A stretch of DNA of 64,000 nucleotides. Origin: Chryseobacterium fluminis. Its GTDB lineage: Bacteria; Bacteroidota; Bacteroidia; Flavobacteriales; Weeksellaceae. Each line of letters opens with the position of its first letter. Position 1 is the first letter of the stretch. Shown here piece after piece: positions 9,847 to 21,007 of the stretch. Made by a program: the position numbers and the translations under genes. The notes under the pieces were generated by a model. The model was not told the origin of the DNA. It worked only from the letters and a program-made list of their open reading frames with translations, and ran no database searches. The stretch covers positions 558,001 through 622,000 of the forward strand of contig NZ_CP111121.1 in assembly GCF_026314945.1 (NCBI RefSeq). Reading direction: 5' to 3'.

Positions 9847-12070
9847 TTGATGAAACTCTTTTTAAATAATTATAAAACTTCTCTGTTGAAAGATCTGCTT
9901 CTTATCACTCCGCCCTTTACCCAACTCAATACTCCTTATCCTGCGACAGCGTATATCAAAGGTTTTTTGAATATAAAAAATATTTCAAGCTATCAGGTTG
10001 ATTTAGGAATCGAAGTGATTCTTCAATTATTTTCAAAAGAGGGAATTCAGAAAATTTTTGACATAGAAATAGTTATTCAGAATGTTTCAGAAAATTCCCA
10101 AAGAATTTTCACACTGAGAAATGAATATATTTCAGGTTGTTTCTTTTTTACAGGGAAAAAACCCTACCCTCGCCCGGCAAATCTGTTCCATGAATTTTCT
10201 ACCGGAAGCATCAAGATTTAACCACCTGGATGATATGGAATTTGCTTTCGGCAACATGGGATTACAGGATAAAGCCAAACATCTGGCCACTTTATATTTA
10301 GAAGATCTGTCAGATTATATTATTGAAAATATTGATCCGGATTTTGGGTTCAGCAGATACGCTGAGCGATTAGGGAAAAGTGCGAATTCCTTTGATGAGT
10401 TATATGCAAAGTTATCGGAAAGTCAGACTTTTACTGATGAAATTACTTTGAAGATTCTTCAGCAAAAATTAGAGGAAGTACAGCCTAAGCTGGTTTGTTT
10501 CTCTATCCCTTTTCCTGGGAATCTTTACTCGGCTTTCCGATGTGCAAAATTTATCAAAGAAAATTATCCTCACCTTAAAACTGCTATGGGTGGAGGTTTT
10601 CCAAATACAGAATTAAGGGAAGTAAAAGATGAAAGAGTATTTGAATTTTTCGATTTTATTACTTTAGATGACGGGGAACTTCCGATTGAATTGCTGTATG
10701 AAAACATCTGTCATCCCGGGCAAGGCGATGAATCTTATTTTAAAAGAACATTTCTTATTGAAGACCATAAAGTTACGTATAAAAACAATTCCAAACGACA
10801 GGATTATAAGCAGGCAGAAGTCGGAACACCCGATTACACCGATTTACATTTGGACCAATATGTTTCCGTCATTGAAATTGCCAATCCGATGCACAGCCTA
10901 TGGAGCGACGGAAGATGGAATAAGCTGACGATGGCCCATGGCTGCTATTGGGGAAAATGTACATTCTGTGATATTTCGTTAGATTATATTAAAATCTATG
11001 AACCTGTTTCCGCAAGAATCCTGGTAGACAGAATGGAGGAACTGATCCTCACCACCGGTGAAACAGGATTTCACTTCGTAGATGAAGCGGCACCTCCTGC
11101 TTTGATGCGTGAAGTGGCTTTGGAAATTTTAAGGAGAAATATTGTGGTCACCTGGTGGACCAATATCCGTTTTGAAAAAAGCTTCACCCGGGACCTGTGC
11201 TTTTTATTGAAACTTTCCGGTTGCGTTGCAGTTTCCGGTGGTCTCGAAGTAGCAAGTGACCGTCTTTTAAAATTAATTGATAAAGGAGTTTCTGTAGACC
11301 AGGTTGCAAAGGTGACCCGCAATTTTACGGAATCCGGAATTATGGTTCATGCCTATTTAATGTACGGCTATCCGACACAGACGGTGCAGGAAACCATCGA
11401 CTCTCTGGAAATGGTCCGGCAATTATTTGAAATGGGGATCTTACAAAGTGGTTTCTGGCATCAGTTTGCGATGACAGCACACTCCCCCGTAGGAATAAAT
11501 CCTGAAGAATTTGGAGTGACTCCGGTCGAAAATGAAGTTTTATTTGCCAACAATGATATCGACTTTATAGATATAACAGGAATCGACCACAGCCAGTTCA
11601 GTTTCGGATTAAAAAAATCACTGTTTAATTATATGCACGGAATTAATTTCGAGCTGCCCCTCCAGGAGTGGTTTGATTTCAAAATTCCCGGAACTACGGT
11701 TCATCCGGATTACATTCATGACGCTTTACTGGAAGATAATGATTTTACATTTAAAGGAAGTTCAAAAATCATCTTTTTAACCAAAAACGTAATCGCTGAG
11801 AATCGCGTAAAAAATAAAAAGAAGTATAATTACCCGTACACGAGAATTACAATCCACTTAAAAACTAATATTGTGAGTGTAGATTTGGACCAGGAGCACG
11901 CCGGTTGGCTAATGACCATGTTGGAAAAGAGTTTTACGGACCAGACAAAGAAAATTACGCTCCAGCAGTTAAAGACTGATTTTGAAGAAAATTTTGAAAA
12001 TTTTGAGCTGTTCTGGTTTTCTAAACCGATCCAACAGCTGAAGGAAAATGGGGTGATCTTGAGTCTTTAG
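9847..12070 (+). pseudogene. B12-binding-type radical SAM protein, frameshifted near the N-terminus
   Basis: Frame 1 (9847-10221) opens LLLITPPFTQLNTPYPATAY, typical of the N-terminal Rossmann region of B12-binding radical SAM proteins. It reads through LRNEYI, then loses homology-like sense. Frame 2 (10121-12070, 649 aa) continues QVVSFLQGKNP and contains the radical SAM cluster motif CYWGKCTFCDIS (CxxxxxCxxC-like spacing). It also has GGGFPNTELRE in the upper domain and GGLEVASDRLL. Skipping one base in TATATTTCAG at ~10130 joins the frames as LRNEYFQVVSFLQ, giving ~741 aa. Either a 1-base insertion inactivates the gene or it is a sequence error. The substrate is unknown. The gene is convergent with the LytTR regulator gene, only 12 bp away. 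Confidence 0.8.
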
Positions 12071-12082
12071 TTTTGAATCATA

Positions 12083-12799
12083 TTATTTCAATCTTTCCAT
12101 GAGCTGCTTACGAAATGTTTTTCCGATAGGAAGAGAATTTTCCCGCAATAAATATACCTGATTACCCTTTACTTTCCGGACCTGATCCCATGCGACAATA
12201 TATGATTTGTGAATCCGGATAAATTTTGTGGCATCCAGCTTTTTCTCCAACTCATGGGTCGTAATAGAAGCAAGGACAAAACTTCCTTTTATAAATACTT
12301 TGACGTAATTCCCCCAACTCTGTATATATTCAATTTCGGAAGGATCTATCCTGAGGTAATCTCCATCAACTTTCAGAGTGATTAATTCTGATGGCGCATC
12401 AGCTTTATCATCACTATGAATCTTCTTTATTTCAAATAAGGCCAGAGCTTTATCGATAGCAACCAGAAATCTTGGTAAAGAAACAGGCTTAATTAAATAA
12501 TCTACTACCTGATAATCATAGCTTTGCAGTGCAAATTCGCTGTAGGCAGTTGTCAGTATGACCAATGGCGGTTTTGTCATAGCAGCCAACATTTCAATAC
12601 CGCTGAATCCGGGCATATTGATGTCCAGAAATATCAGGTCAACAGAATTGGTATAGATATATTCTAATGCTTCTTTAGCACCGAAAAAATTACCACATAA
12701 TTTTACAACTTCCAATCCCTTCAGATGATGTCCGATCACAAGATGAGCACCCTCTTCGTCATCAATAATAATACAATTTAAAGGTCTACCGGCAATCAT
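12083..12799 (-). CDS. LytTR-type response regulator
   Basis: 238 aa. The receiver domain (about 8-125) has acidic residues IIDDEEGAH, the phospho-acceptor in LIFLDINMPGFSG, and the conserved lysine in DYLIKPVSLPRF. The C-terminal LytTR DNA-binding domain has DYLRIDPSEIEYIQSWGNYVKVF and HKSYIV. The start overlaps the kinase stop by 4 bp (ATGA), so the two are translationally coupled. LytTR regulators bind direct repeats upstream of envelope-related targets; the target here is not known. The TlpA-like lipoprotein gene is divergently transcribed next door. Confidence 0.93.
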   Translation of the reverse strand: MIAGRPLNCIIIDDEEGAHLVIGHHLKGLEVVKLCGNFFGAKEALEYIYTNSVDLIFLDINMPGFSGIEMLAAMTKPPLVILTTAYSEFALQSYDYQVVDYLIKPVSLPRFLVAIDKALALFEIKKIHSDDKADAPSELITLKVDGDYLRIDPSEIEYIQSWGNYVKVFIKGSFVLASITTHELEKKLDATKFIRIHKSYIVAWDQVRKVKGNQVYLLRENSLPIGKTFRKQLMERLK

Positions 12800-13848
12800 A
12801 ATGCATTTAATTGGAGGGTTAATTTTGTCTGATACTCACCGTCTGACAGGTAGCTTCCCAGAGTATATTTATCTGAGTATAATAACGATAGCCTTTTACG
12901 AATAATGGAAAGGCCCATCCCAAAAGACTGCTTACCGGTATCATTTTCTGATACAGAATTGATTATCTGCATACTGAATTCATTTCCGGTAAGCATAAAT
13001 TGAAGCTGAATAAACCAGGTTCCTGCAGATCCATAGCTATGTTTAAAGGCATTTTCAACGAGTGTGATTAATAATAGCGGCGCAATCTGATAATTGGAAA
13101 GAAGTTTCGTGTCCGGAGGTAATGACAATGTAATCTGGCAACGTTTTCCTACTCGTACCCGTTCCATTTCGATATAGCTTTCGATATATTCTACTTCATC
13201 TTTCAAGTTTACAAACCGTTTATCACCGTTTTCGAGCGGATATCTCATAAGATGGGAAAGTTTCAGAATCAGATCAGGAATTTTATCCGGATCTGTTAAG
13301 CTCACCCCATAGAGATTATTAAACATATTAAAGAAGAAATGCGGGTTCAGCTGAGCATGCAGTAATTTAACCTTTATTTCTCTAAGCAACAGCTGATCTT
13401 TGTTTCTTTTTTCCATTTCCCCGTAGTATTGCCGGATAAATAAAAGGCACATGAGTATGATGGTACTGATGCAGCAGGTGGCGACATGATAAATTATAAA
13501 TTTCATTGATTTCCTTTTACCGAGATGAAATTCATGATTTAACCAAAAATGACAGAGGATATAGAATATGGATATGACAATACTTAAATATACCACTGTC
13601 ATGATAATAACCTTCAGATATTTTTTGTTTCTGAATAGTGGAAAAACGATGATTCTGAAAAGCTGAGCCTGCAGATAAATGATAAAAAAGAATACAACAG
13701 CCGGGAAAAAAAAGCCGGCGCTGTTTAATGCGATCCATTGATATAAACCTGCGAGTAGAAATACTGTAATGACAAAGATAATTTCATAGGTATATTTTTC
13801 AATTTGCCATTTTGTTTTTTCATTCATTGTGTAATTTTTCAGATCCAA
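12796..13848 (-). CDS. LytS/YehU-type sensor histidine kinase
   Basis: 350 aa. Four hydrophobic segments in the first ~135 residues form a membrane sensor without an obvious large periplasmic domain. The histidine kinase domain follows, with the phospho-acceptor in QLNPHFFFNMFNNLYG and the N-box ENAFKHSYG, then GMGLSIIRKRL. It is the cognate kinase of the LytTR regulator. The upstream 146-bp gap separates it from the divergent TlpA-like gene, so a shared regulatory region is possible. Confidence 0.93.
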   Translation of the reverse strand: MDLKNYTMNEKTKWQIEKYTYEIIFVITVFLLAGLYQWIALNSAGFFFPAVVFFFIIYLQAQLFRIIVFPLFRNKKYLKVIIMTVVYLSIVISIFYILCHFWLNHEFHLGKRKSMKFIIYHVATCCISTIILMCLLFIRQYYGEMEKRNKDQLLLREIKVKLLHAQLNPHFFFNMFNNLYGVSLTDPDKIPDLILKLSHLMRYPLENGDKRFVNLKDEVEYIESYIEMERVRVGKRCQITLSLPPDTKLLSNYQIAPLLLITLVENAFKHSYGSAGTWFIQLQFMLTGNEFSMQIINSVSENDTGKQSFGMGLSIIRKRLSLLYSDKYTLGSYLSDGEYQTKLTLQLNAL

Positions 13849-13994
13849 AATACAATATTTTAATTTTAAATACCAAAAAGAAATGACAAATGCACTTCAT
13901 CATCAAAATAGATGCGTTGATCATAATTTCTGAGCTCGTATTAAAGAAAATAATAAGTTTGTCTATCGATATTTAATAATTAAAATATACAAGT

Positions 13995-15161
13995 ATGAAA
14001 AATGAAATGAAGAGAAAATGGTACTTCTGGAGAATACTGCCTATTGCAGTACTGTTGTTTATTCTATCCTGTAAAAATGCAGATGAACAGGGCTTTACCA
14101 TTAATGGAACAATCACAGAGATGAAAGAAACTCCGAAAAAGGCATATTTAATGAATGATATGGGCTATCCGGCAGACAGTGTGGATATTATTAACGGTAA
14201 ATTTATTATCAAAGGACACATGAAGCATCCTGAGATTGCTATGGTCACAGCCGGAAATAGCAGAGCGGAGTTTATTTTGGAAAACGGCACATTTCAGGCA
14301 ACATTAGGTGATAAAGCTTTTATGGTAAAAGGTGGAAAGCTGAACGAAATAGTATATGGATTCACTTACATGGAAAATTTCCGGGATAATTTTAAAAAAT
14401 CTAGAGAATTAAGTGATCTGTATGACAGATTTGAAGCAAAAAAAATGAAAAAGTCACAAGACTCTGTTTTGGCACAGTATGAAAGAATCCTAACGAAACT
14501 GATGGCTATCCAGGGTCAATATCAGAAAAATATATTAACCCGTCATTATCCTGTACTGGCGAAAGTATTTACACTAAACAATTATTATGATGCTGCGCCT
14601 GAATACTCTATTGAGAATCGTATAGCCTTATTAGATACATATGAAAAAGAGATTGGAAAAGATATAAGCATTACAAAACTTAGAAACATGTATCTTGAGG
14701 AACAGAAACAGCAGGAACAGGCGCAGACAGTAGCTACAGGCAATCCTTTTAAAGATATTGAAGCTACAACAGCAGATGGAAAAAAAATTAAGCTTTCAGA
14801 AATTATCAGTAAAAATAAATATACCCTGCTGGATTTTTGGGCTTCCTGGTGCTCCCCCTGTCGTGCAGAATTTCCGTACCAACAGAAAGCCTACGAAAAA
14901 TATCATAAAAAGGGCTTTGAAATTTATGCGGTGTCTTTAGATGATAAGATGAACAGTTGGCTTAAAGCTATGAAAGAAGAGAACACACCTTGGTATAACA
15001 CCGTTGATATACAGGCTTTTAAAGGAAATTGCGCTACTGCTTATGGCGTAGATGGTATTCCTGCCGGGTTTCTGATTGCCCAGGATGGAACCATTGTGTC
15101 ATCAGGAGATGAAATCCGGGGAGACGGTTTGGAAAAAAAATTAAAAAACCTGTTAAAATAA
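13995..15161 (+). CDS. TlpA-like thiol-disulfide lipoprotein with DUF4369 domain
   Basis: 388 aa. The N-terminus has a lipoprotein signal ending LFILSCKN. A beta-rich DUF4369 region (about 35-130) follows (FTINGTITE, PADSVDIINGKFIIKG), then a helical linker. A C-terminal thioredoxin fold has the active site WASWCSPCRAEF and the cis-proline segment VDGIPAGFLI. Such proteins reduce or recycle disulfides in periplasmic proteins. It is transcribed divergently from the LytTR two-component pair, which may control it. The start ATG has a second ATG four codons later. Confidence 0.88.
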   Translation: MKNEMKRKWYFWRILPIAVLLFILSCKNADEQGFTINGTITEMKETPKKAYLMNDMGYPADSVDIINGKFIIKGHMKHPEIAMVTAGNSRAEFILENGTFQATLGDKAFMVKGGKLNEIVYGFTYMENFRDNFKKSRELSDLYDRFEAKKMKKSQDSVLAQYERILTKLMAIQGQYQKNILTRHYPVLAKVFTLNNYYDAAPEYSIENRIALLDTYEKEIGKDISITKLRNMYLEEQKQQEQAQTVATGNPFKDIEATTADGKKIKLSEIISKNKYTLLDFWASWCSPCRAEFPYQQKAYEKYHKKGFEIYAVSLDDKMNSWLKAMKEENTPWYNTVDIQAFKGNCATAYGVDGIPAGFLIAQDGTIVSSGDEIRGDGLEKKLKNLLK

Positions 15162-15171
15162 TAATAAAAAT

Positions 15172-15209
15172 ATTGCCTGTATTCTTAATACCTTTACAAT
15201 ACAGGCAAT
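15172..15209. terminator. Bidirectional terminator between convergent genes
   Basis: A 12-bp stem ATTGCCTGTATT / AATACAGGCAAT with a 14-base loop, in the 51-bp gap between the TlpA-like gene and the 15213-16034 gene. Confidence 0.7.
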
Positions 15210-15212
15210 GTC

Positions 15213-16034
15213 TTATTTCGGGGCAGTATCTTTAACAACCTCTCCAACAATTACTTTTTCCTGAATTTTAATGAAATTGGGATCCATTATTGCCATTCTT
15301 TCCGCAATGGCCTGATAGGTAGGAAACTTTAAAAGGGACGCTCTTCCGGATAATTCTTTATAGATGGTAAATGTTTTACCGCCCGCGGTCTTCAGTTGCT
15401 TGGTGGTGGTACTATATTTTCCGATATATTTGCTGTTGGCATCATATATTTCAATATCAACAAATGTTTTTTCAGAAATAGTATTGTCAGATCCGAAGCT
15501 TACCGGCAGATTGGTAAAATATCCTACAGGTTTACCATTACTTAAAATCTCACCTACATTATTTACCGTAATATTCATTTTATCAATCTTACTACGGGTG
15601 GTATATGCTTCTTTTGTTTTTGCATCAAGTTTCCGTTTGGGAACATTTTTGAAAAGTTCGTCCAGTGACCTGATATTAATCCCTTTATTATCAATAATTT
15701 TAAGTGCTTTAATGCAGGTATAAACAGCCGACTTTTCTTCTCCTGAAAATGCAGAAGGAGAAATATAATCGAGCTCTAAGACCTTATCGCGGTTGTATAC
15801 CCTGTTGAGTTTAATATAACTGTCGCGGACTGAATCTACAATACTTTTATCAACAAATTCTATAGTATATATCGGGGTTTCCTTTAAATCCATAAAAGTA
15901 TATACATTTGATTTGCTGGAGATCTTTGCCACATGCACCCCGTCGAGGCTTACGATACCTCTTTTGGTTTTGATCAACTGGGAATTACAGAAAACGCTTA
16001 TAAATGTAAACAACATGATGATACTGTTCCTCAT
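15213..16034 (-). CDS. Hypothetical secreted protein
   Basis: 273 aa with a signal peptide (MLFTFISVFCNSQ). The mature part is mixed alpha/beta without a recognised domain. One region reads KPVGYFTNLPVSFGSDNTI and another KYIGKYSTTTKQLKTAGGK, suggesting beta-sheet repeats. No catalytic motif is seen. It is probably periplasmic or outer-membrane associated. It is convergent with the TlpA-like gene and co-directional with atpC-atpD, but separated from atpC by a terminator, so probably independently transcribed. Confidence 0.7.
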   Translation of the reverse strand: MRNSIIMLFTFISVFCNSQLIKTKRGIVSLDGVHVAKISSKSNVYTFMDLKETPIYTIEFVDKSIVDSVRDSYIKLNRVYNRDKVLELDYISPSAFSGEEKSAVYTCIKALKIIDNKGINIRSLDELFKNVPKRKLDAKTKEAYTTRSKIDKMNITVNNVGEILSNGKPVGYFTNLPVSFGSDNTISEKTFVDIEIYDANSKYIGKYSTTTKQLKTAGGKTFTIYKELSGRASLLKFPTYQAIAERMAIMDPNFIKIQEKVIVGEVVKDTAPK

Positions 16035-16055
16035 ACAATCAGATTTTTACAGGCA

Positions 16056-16083
16056 TAAAAAAAGTGTAACAAAGTTACACTTT
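16056..16083 (-). terminator. Terminator of the atpD-atpC operon
   Basis: A 10-bp perfect stem AAAGTGTAAC-AAA-GTTACACTTT, followed by a T-run in minus-strand reading, 30 bp past the atpC stop. Confidence 0.85.
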
Positions 16084-16112
16084 CTTGAAAATATATTTAG
16101 CTTATCATTTAA

Positions 16113-16394
16113 TTATTCACAAAGGATGATTCCTTTATTATGATTAAATTCTACAACACCGCTTTTGATAGAATAAGAAAAAACTGAATCTTTCTCATTT
16201 TCTTTAGTTAAGTTTTTAGCATAAGCTTCATCAACAGATTTAGCAAAAAGCTTCACTTTACCACCGGTTAAAGAAGAAACGACTCCTGCGTGATTTTTCA
16301 TGATGTGGAATTCACCATTCTTTCCAGGCAACAATACAGATTCTACTTCCCCTTCAAAAACTACGTACTCTGGTGTTAAAATTTTTATATTCAT
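16113..16394 (-). CDS. atpC: ATP synthase F1 epsilon subunit
   Basis: 93 aa from the ATG at 16394 (MNIKILTPEYVVFEGE). The reading frame is open further upstream, but the extra 16 residues are not family-like. The beta-sandwich signature is VESVLLPGKNGEFHIMKNHAGVVSSL. The C-terminal two-helix regulatory domain found in many bacteria is absent, which is usual for Bacteroidetes. The subunit sits in the F1 central stalk. It lies 81 bp downstream of atpD on the same strand, so it is probably co-transcribed; the rest of the ATP synthase operon is not in the window. Confidence 0.92.
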   Translation of the reverse strand: MNIKILTPEYVVFEGEVESVLLPGKNGEFHIMKNHAGVVSSLTGGKVKLFAKSVDEAYAKNLTKENEKDSVFSYSIKSGVVEFNHNKGIILCE

Positions 16395-16475
16395 TTTTTT
16401 ATGAATTAGATTATAGATTTTAAATTTTAAATGATTTTTCAATCTAAAATCTAAAATTTAACATTTAAAATTTTC

Positions 16476-18020
<1,545 letters not shown>

Positions 18021-18161
18021 TCATTAACCCGCAATTGCTAAAAAAAAGATTTTTATCATACTTTTCTATTAATGTCCCGGTCTGTCATTTTGGAGTATAA
18101 CAAATAATGTCTGGTTAAAATATTGACATGGTGTAATATTGACAGATTGCTACATTATACC

Positions 18162-18169
18162 TATATTTG
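18162..18169 (+). promoter_or_regulatory. ribF promoter -7 box TATATTTG
   Basis: Perfect TAnnTTTG, 19 bp before the TTG start at 18189. A TTG at 18139 lies 20 bp upstream and can serve as the -33 element. Confidence 0.55.
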
Positions 18170-18188
18170 CAGTCAAAATTTTTTCATT

Positions 18189-19109
18189 TTGAAAGTTTTC
18201 AGGAATTTTAAAGATTATACTTCACAAAAGCCTTTAGCACTGTCTTTAGGAATGTTTGACGGAGTGCATCTCGGTCATAAAAGTATTATTGATGAATTAA
18301 TAAAAGTAGGTTCTGAAAACAGCCTGGAGACTGGCGTACTTACTTTCTGGCCTCACCCGAGATTTGTTTTTAACCCAAATGAAAATCTTAAACTTCTTAA
18401 TACGATCGATGAGAAAAAATTTCTGATGGAAAAATATAATATCGGAAATTTATTTTTAAAAGAATTTGATGAAGAATTCAGGAACTTAACGGGAGAAGAG
18501 TTTGTGCGTCAGATTTTAGTGGGTCAGCTTCACGTAAAATATTTAATCATTGGCTACGACCATTCTTTCGGAAAAAATAAAAGCGGAAACTTTGAACTGC
18601 TTCAGAAATTATCCAAAGAACTGGACTTTGAGGTTGAACAGATGGAGGCTATTAATATCCATGAAAACAATATCAGCTCTACCAAAATCCGTAACGCCAT
18701 TTTAGCAGGTCATATTCAGGAAGCCAACGAGATGCTGGGATACCCGTACTCTGTTTCCGGAACTGTTGTTCACGGAAAGAAAATCGGGCGCACCATCGGA
18801 TATCCAACGGCCAATATTGAGACAGAGTCTATTAAGCTTTTGCCTAAAAAAGGAGCTTACATTGTGGAAGTCACTGTCAGAGGTCAGCAGTACAGAGGCA
18901 TGCTGAGCATCGGAACAAACCCCACCGTAAACGGAGAAAAATTAACCGTAGAAGTGTATATCCTGGATTTTGAAGGTGACATTTATGATGAAGAAATCAC
19001 CGTAAAATTCAGAGCGTTTCTTCACGACGAAATTAAATTTGAAGGTATTGAAAAACTGGTTGAAAGGCTGGACGAGGATAAAAGATTAACTGGAGAATTT
19101 GACTTTTAA
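18189..19109 (+). CDS. ribF: Bifunctional riboflavin kinase / FAD synthetase
   Basis: 306 aa from a TTG start (LKVFRNFKDY). The frame is open upstream to 18123, but the added residues overlap the predicted promoter and are not family-like. The N-terminal FMN adenylyltransferase domain has GMFDGVHLGHKSII, GYDHSFGKNKSG and ISSTKIRNAI. The C-terminal riboflavin kinase domain has GRTIGYPTANI and GTNPTVNG. It makes FMN then FAD in the cytoplasm. Monocistronic by context. Confidence 0.95.
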   Translation: MKVFRNFKDYTSQKPLALSLGMFDGVHLGHKSIIDELIKVGSENSLETGVLTFWPHPRFVFNPNENLKLLNTIDEKKFLMEKYNIGNLFLKEFDEEFRNLTGEEFVRQILVGQLHVKYLIIGYDHSFGKNKSGNFELLQKLSKELDFEVEQMEAINIHENNISSTKIRNAILAGHIQEANEMLGYPYSVSGTVVHGKKIGRTIGYPTANIETESIKLLPKKGAYIVEVTVRGQQYRGMLSIGTNPTVNGEKLTVEVYILDFEGDIYDEEITVKFRAFLHDEIKFEGIEKLVERLDEDKRLTGEFDF

Positions 19110-19159
19110 AAAAATAAATAATTACTTTTAATTATGATGTAAAACCTTCAATTACATTA

Positions 19160-19513
19160 TTAAGTACTTAAAATCTCTTCTTTTGCTTTTTTCGTTAATG
19201 AATTAAATACCAATTCATACGACTGATCGATCATTTTAAAAACTAAATCTCTTTTTAAACCATCTGTCATCACTGCGTTCCAGTGTATTTTGTTCATGTG
19301 ATAGGCACCTGTAATCTGGGGGTATTGCTCACGAAGTTCTGCGCTCCATTCCGGATCGGTTTTCACATTAATACTTAAAGGCTGTTTTTCCAAAGCCATC
19401 AATAAAAACATTTTTGTTCCGACTTTCATTACAAGAGTTTCATTGTCAAAAGGGAAACTTTCTGTAACTCCTTTTTTAGCAAGACAATAATCTAAAATTT
19501 CGTTGGCATCCAT
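19160..19513 (-). CDS. MmcQ/YjbR family protein
   Basis: 117 aa, the full length of the MmcQ/YjbR (CyaY-like fold, DNA-binding) family. Recognisable are MDANEILDYCLAKKGV at the start, ESFPFDNETLVMKVGTKMF and the HMNKIHWNAV segment. The precise role is unknown. It is convergent with ribF and divergent from the NAD(P)-binding gene 100 bp away. Confidence 0.88.
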   Translation of the reverse strand: MDANEILDYCLAKKGVTESFPFDNETLVMKVGTKMFLLMALEKQPLSINVKTDPEWSAELREQYPQITGAYHMNKIHWNAVMTDGLKRDLVFKMIDQSYELVFNSLTKKAKEEILST

Positions 19514-19613
19514 ACTTTAAACAGGTGATGAGTAATTGATAATCAATAATATTTTTTACTTTAATTCAAATTTAGTAAATTTAAGAAACAAACATCACAT
19601 AAATGACATTATT

Positions 19614-20270
19614 ATGAAAGCTCTCGTAATCGGTGCTACAGGCGCTACAGGAAAAGATCTGGTCAATCAGCTACTCGACGATAAAGATTTTGAGGAAATT
19701 AATGTTTTTATAAGAAAACCTATTGATATTCAAAATGATAAACTTAAAGTTCACATCGTAGATTTTGAAAAACCTGAGGAATGGAGGTCTCTGGTAAAAG
19801 GTGATGTTGCATTTTCCTGTCTCGGAACCACCCTGAAAACCGCAGGAAGTAAGGGAGCCCAGAGAAAGGTTGATTTTGATTATCAGTATCAGTTTGCAAA
19901 GGCTGCCAGAGAAAATGAGGTAGAAGATTATATTTTAGTGTCTTCCTATGGAGCTAATCCAAGATCAAAAATTTTTTATTCAAAAATGAAGGGAGAACTG
20001 GAAGAAGCCGTAAAGCAGCTGCATTTCAATAAAATCACCATTTTTAAACCCGGAATGCTGGAAAGGAAAGATTCTGACCGGACCGGGGAAGTTTTGGGAA
20101 GCAGAATTATAAAATTCGCGAATAAAATAGGCTTACTAGAAAGTCAGAAACCATTACCGACACACATTTTAGCCACAGCAATGGTTAATTCTTCAAAGAT
20201 AAAAAGCAATGGCTATTCAAGCATAAAGCTGGGAAATATTTTCTCTTTTGCGGAGAAAACTAATGATTAA
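19614..20270 (+). CDS. NAD(P)-binding atypical SDR-like protein
   Basis: 218 aa from the ATG at 19614, where the Rossmann motif begins (MKALVIGATGATGKDL). The open frame upstream is AT-rich leader. Further family features are FSCLGTTLKTAGSKGA, VSSYGANPRSKIFYSKMKGELE (with the Y-x-x-x-K pair) and IFKPGMLE. It resembles the HTATIP2/YbjT-like group; substrate unknown. Confidence 0.85.
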   Translation: MKALVIGATGATGKDLVNQLLDDKDFEEINVFIRKPIDIQNDKLKVHIVDFEKPEEWRSLVKGDVAFSCLGTTLKTAGSKGAQRKVDFDYQYQFAKAARENEVEDYILVSSYGANPRSKIFYSKMKGELEEAVKQLHFNKITIFKPGMLERKDSDRTGEVLGSRIIKFANKIGLLESQKPLPTHILATAMVNSSKIKSNGYSSIKLGNIFSFAEKTND

Positions 20271-20337
20271 TAAATGTAACAATATAACAGTTTACTAATT
20301 GACCACTCAAAGTATGATACATTGATACATTCTTACA

Positions 20338-20376
20338 TTGTTATATTGTTATATTGTTATATTGTTATATTGTTAC
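20338..20376. repeat. 8-bp microsatellite (TTGTTATA)x4
   Basis: Four perfect TTGTTATA units at 20338-20369, then a partial fifth. It lies in the 128-bp gap between the convergent SDR-like gene and the peroxidase gene, preceded by related ACATTGATACATT motifs. Confidence 0.9.
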
Positions 20377-20398
20377 ATTAATATATTGTTGTTATTTT

Positions 20399-20974
20399 CT
20401 ACTTAAAATACTTCGTAATCGCGTTGTCCGTGGGTTTCGTGGTACTCACAAAAGTATCGATCAGTTTACCGTTTTCATCAACCAGGAATTTTGTAAAATT
20501 CCAGAGAATAGTTGTATTTTTTACGCCATTCAGTTCTTTTTCGGTTAAGTATTTAAAGATCGGAGCGGTGTCATCACCCTTTACAGAAACTTTGGCAGCC
20601 AGGGGAAAAGTGACTCCATAATTTTTCTGACAAAAAGCGCCGATCTCTGTGTTTGTCCCCGGCTCCTGACTTCCAAAATTGTTAGCAGGGAATCCGACTA
20701 CAACCACTTTATCCTTATACTCTTCAGATACCTTCTCAAGATCAGCATATTGGGGCGTAAATCCACATTCTGATGCCGTATTGACAATAAGAATTTTCTT
20801 TCCTTTAAAATCGGCAAAGTTGATTTCCTTTCCGTCAAGGCTTTCGACTTTAAAATCGTATATTGTCTTTCCCATAAGTTCGGTGGTTTTTGCTTTAGAA
20901 TTTTCACTTTTCTGATTCATGCAGCTTTGTAAAAAAGCGACAAATGAAAGCATTACTAAAAAAATCTTTTTCAT
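20399..20974 (-). CDS. Glutathione peroxidase family lipoprotein
   Basis: 191 aa. A lipoprotein signal ends FVAFLQSCMN, so the enzyme is anchored in the envelope rather than cytoplasmic. The peroxidatic cysteine is in NTASECGFTPQYADLE; the resolving region is GFPANNFGSQEPG and the tryptophan motif is WNFTKFLVDENG. It reduces hydroperoxides, probably with thioredoxin-type reductants as for other bacterial Cys-GPx. It precedes another periplasmic protein gene on the same strand (34 bp gap), so the pair may form an operon. Confidence 0.93.
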   Translation of the reverse strand: MKKIFLVMLSFVAFLQSCMNQKSENSKAKTTELMGKTIYDFKVESLDGKEINFADFKGKKILIVNTASECGFTPQYADLEKVSEEYKDKVVVVGFPANNFGSQEPGTNTEIGAFCQKNYGVTFPLAAKVSVKGDDTAPIFKYLTEKELNGVKNTTILWNFTKFLVDENGKLIDTFVSTTKPTDNAITKYFK

Positions 20975-21007
20975 ATTAGATTATTTATTTTGCAGCGGTT
21001 CTGCCAT

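Noticed and set aside
18123..18188. Longer ribF with 22 extra residues
   Set aside because: The added part overlaps a good promoter and does not resemble the family; the TTG at 18189 gives the standard start.
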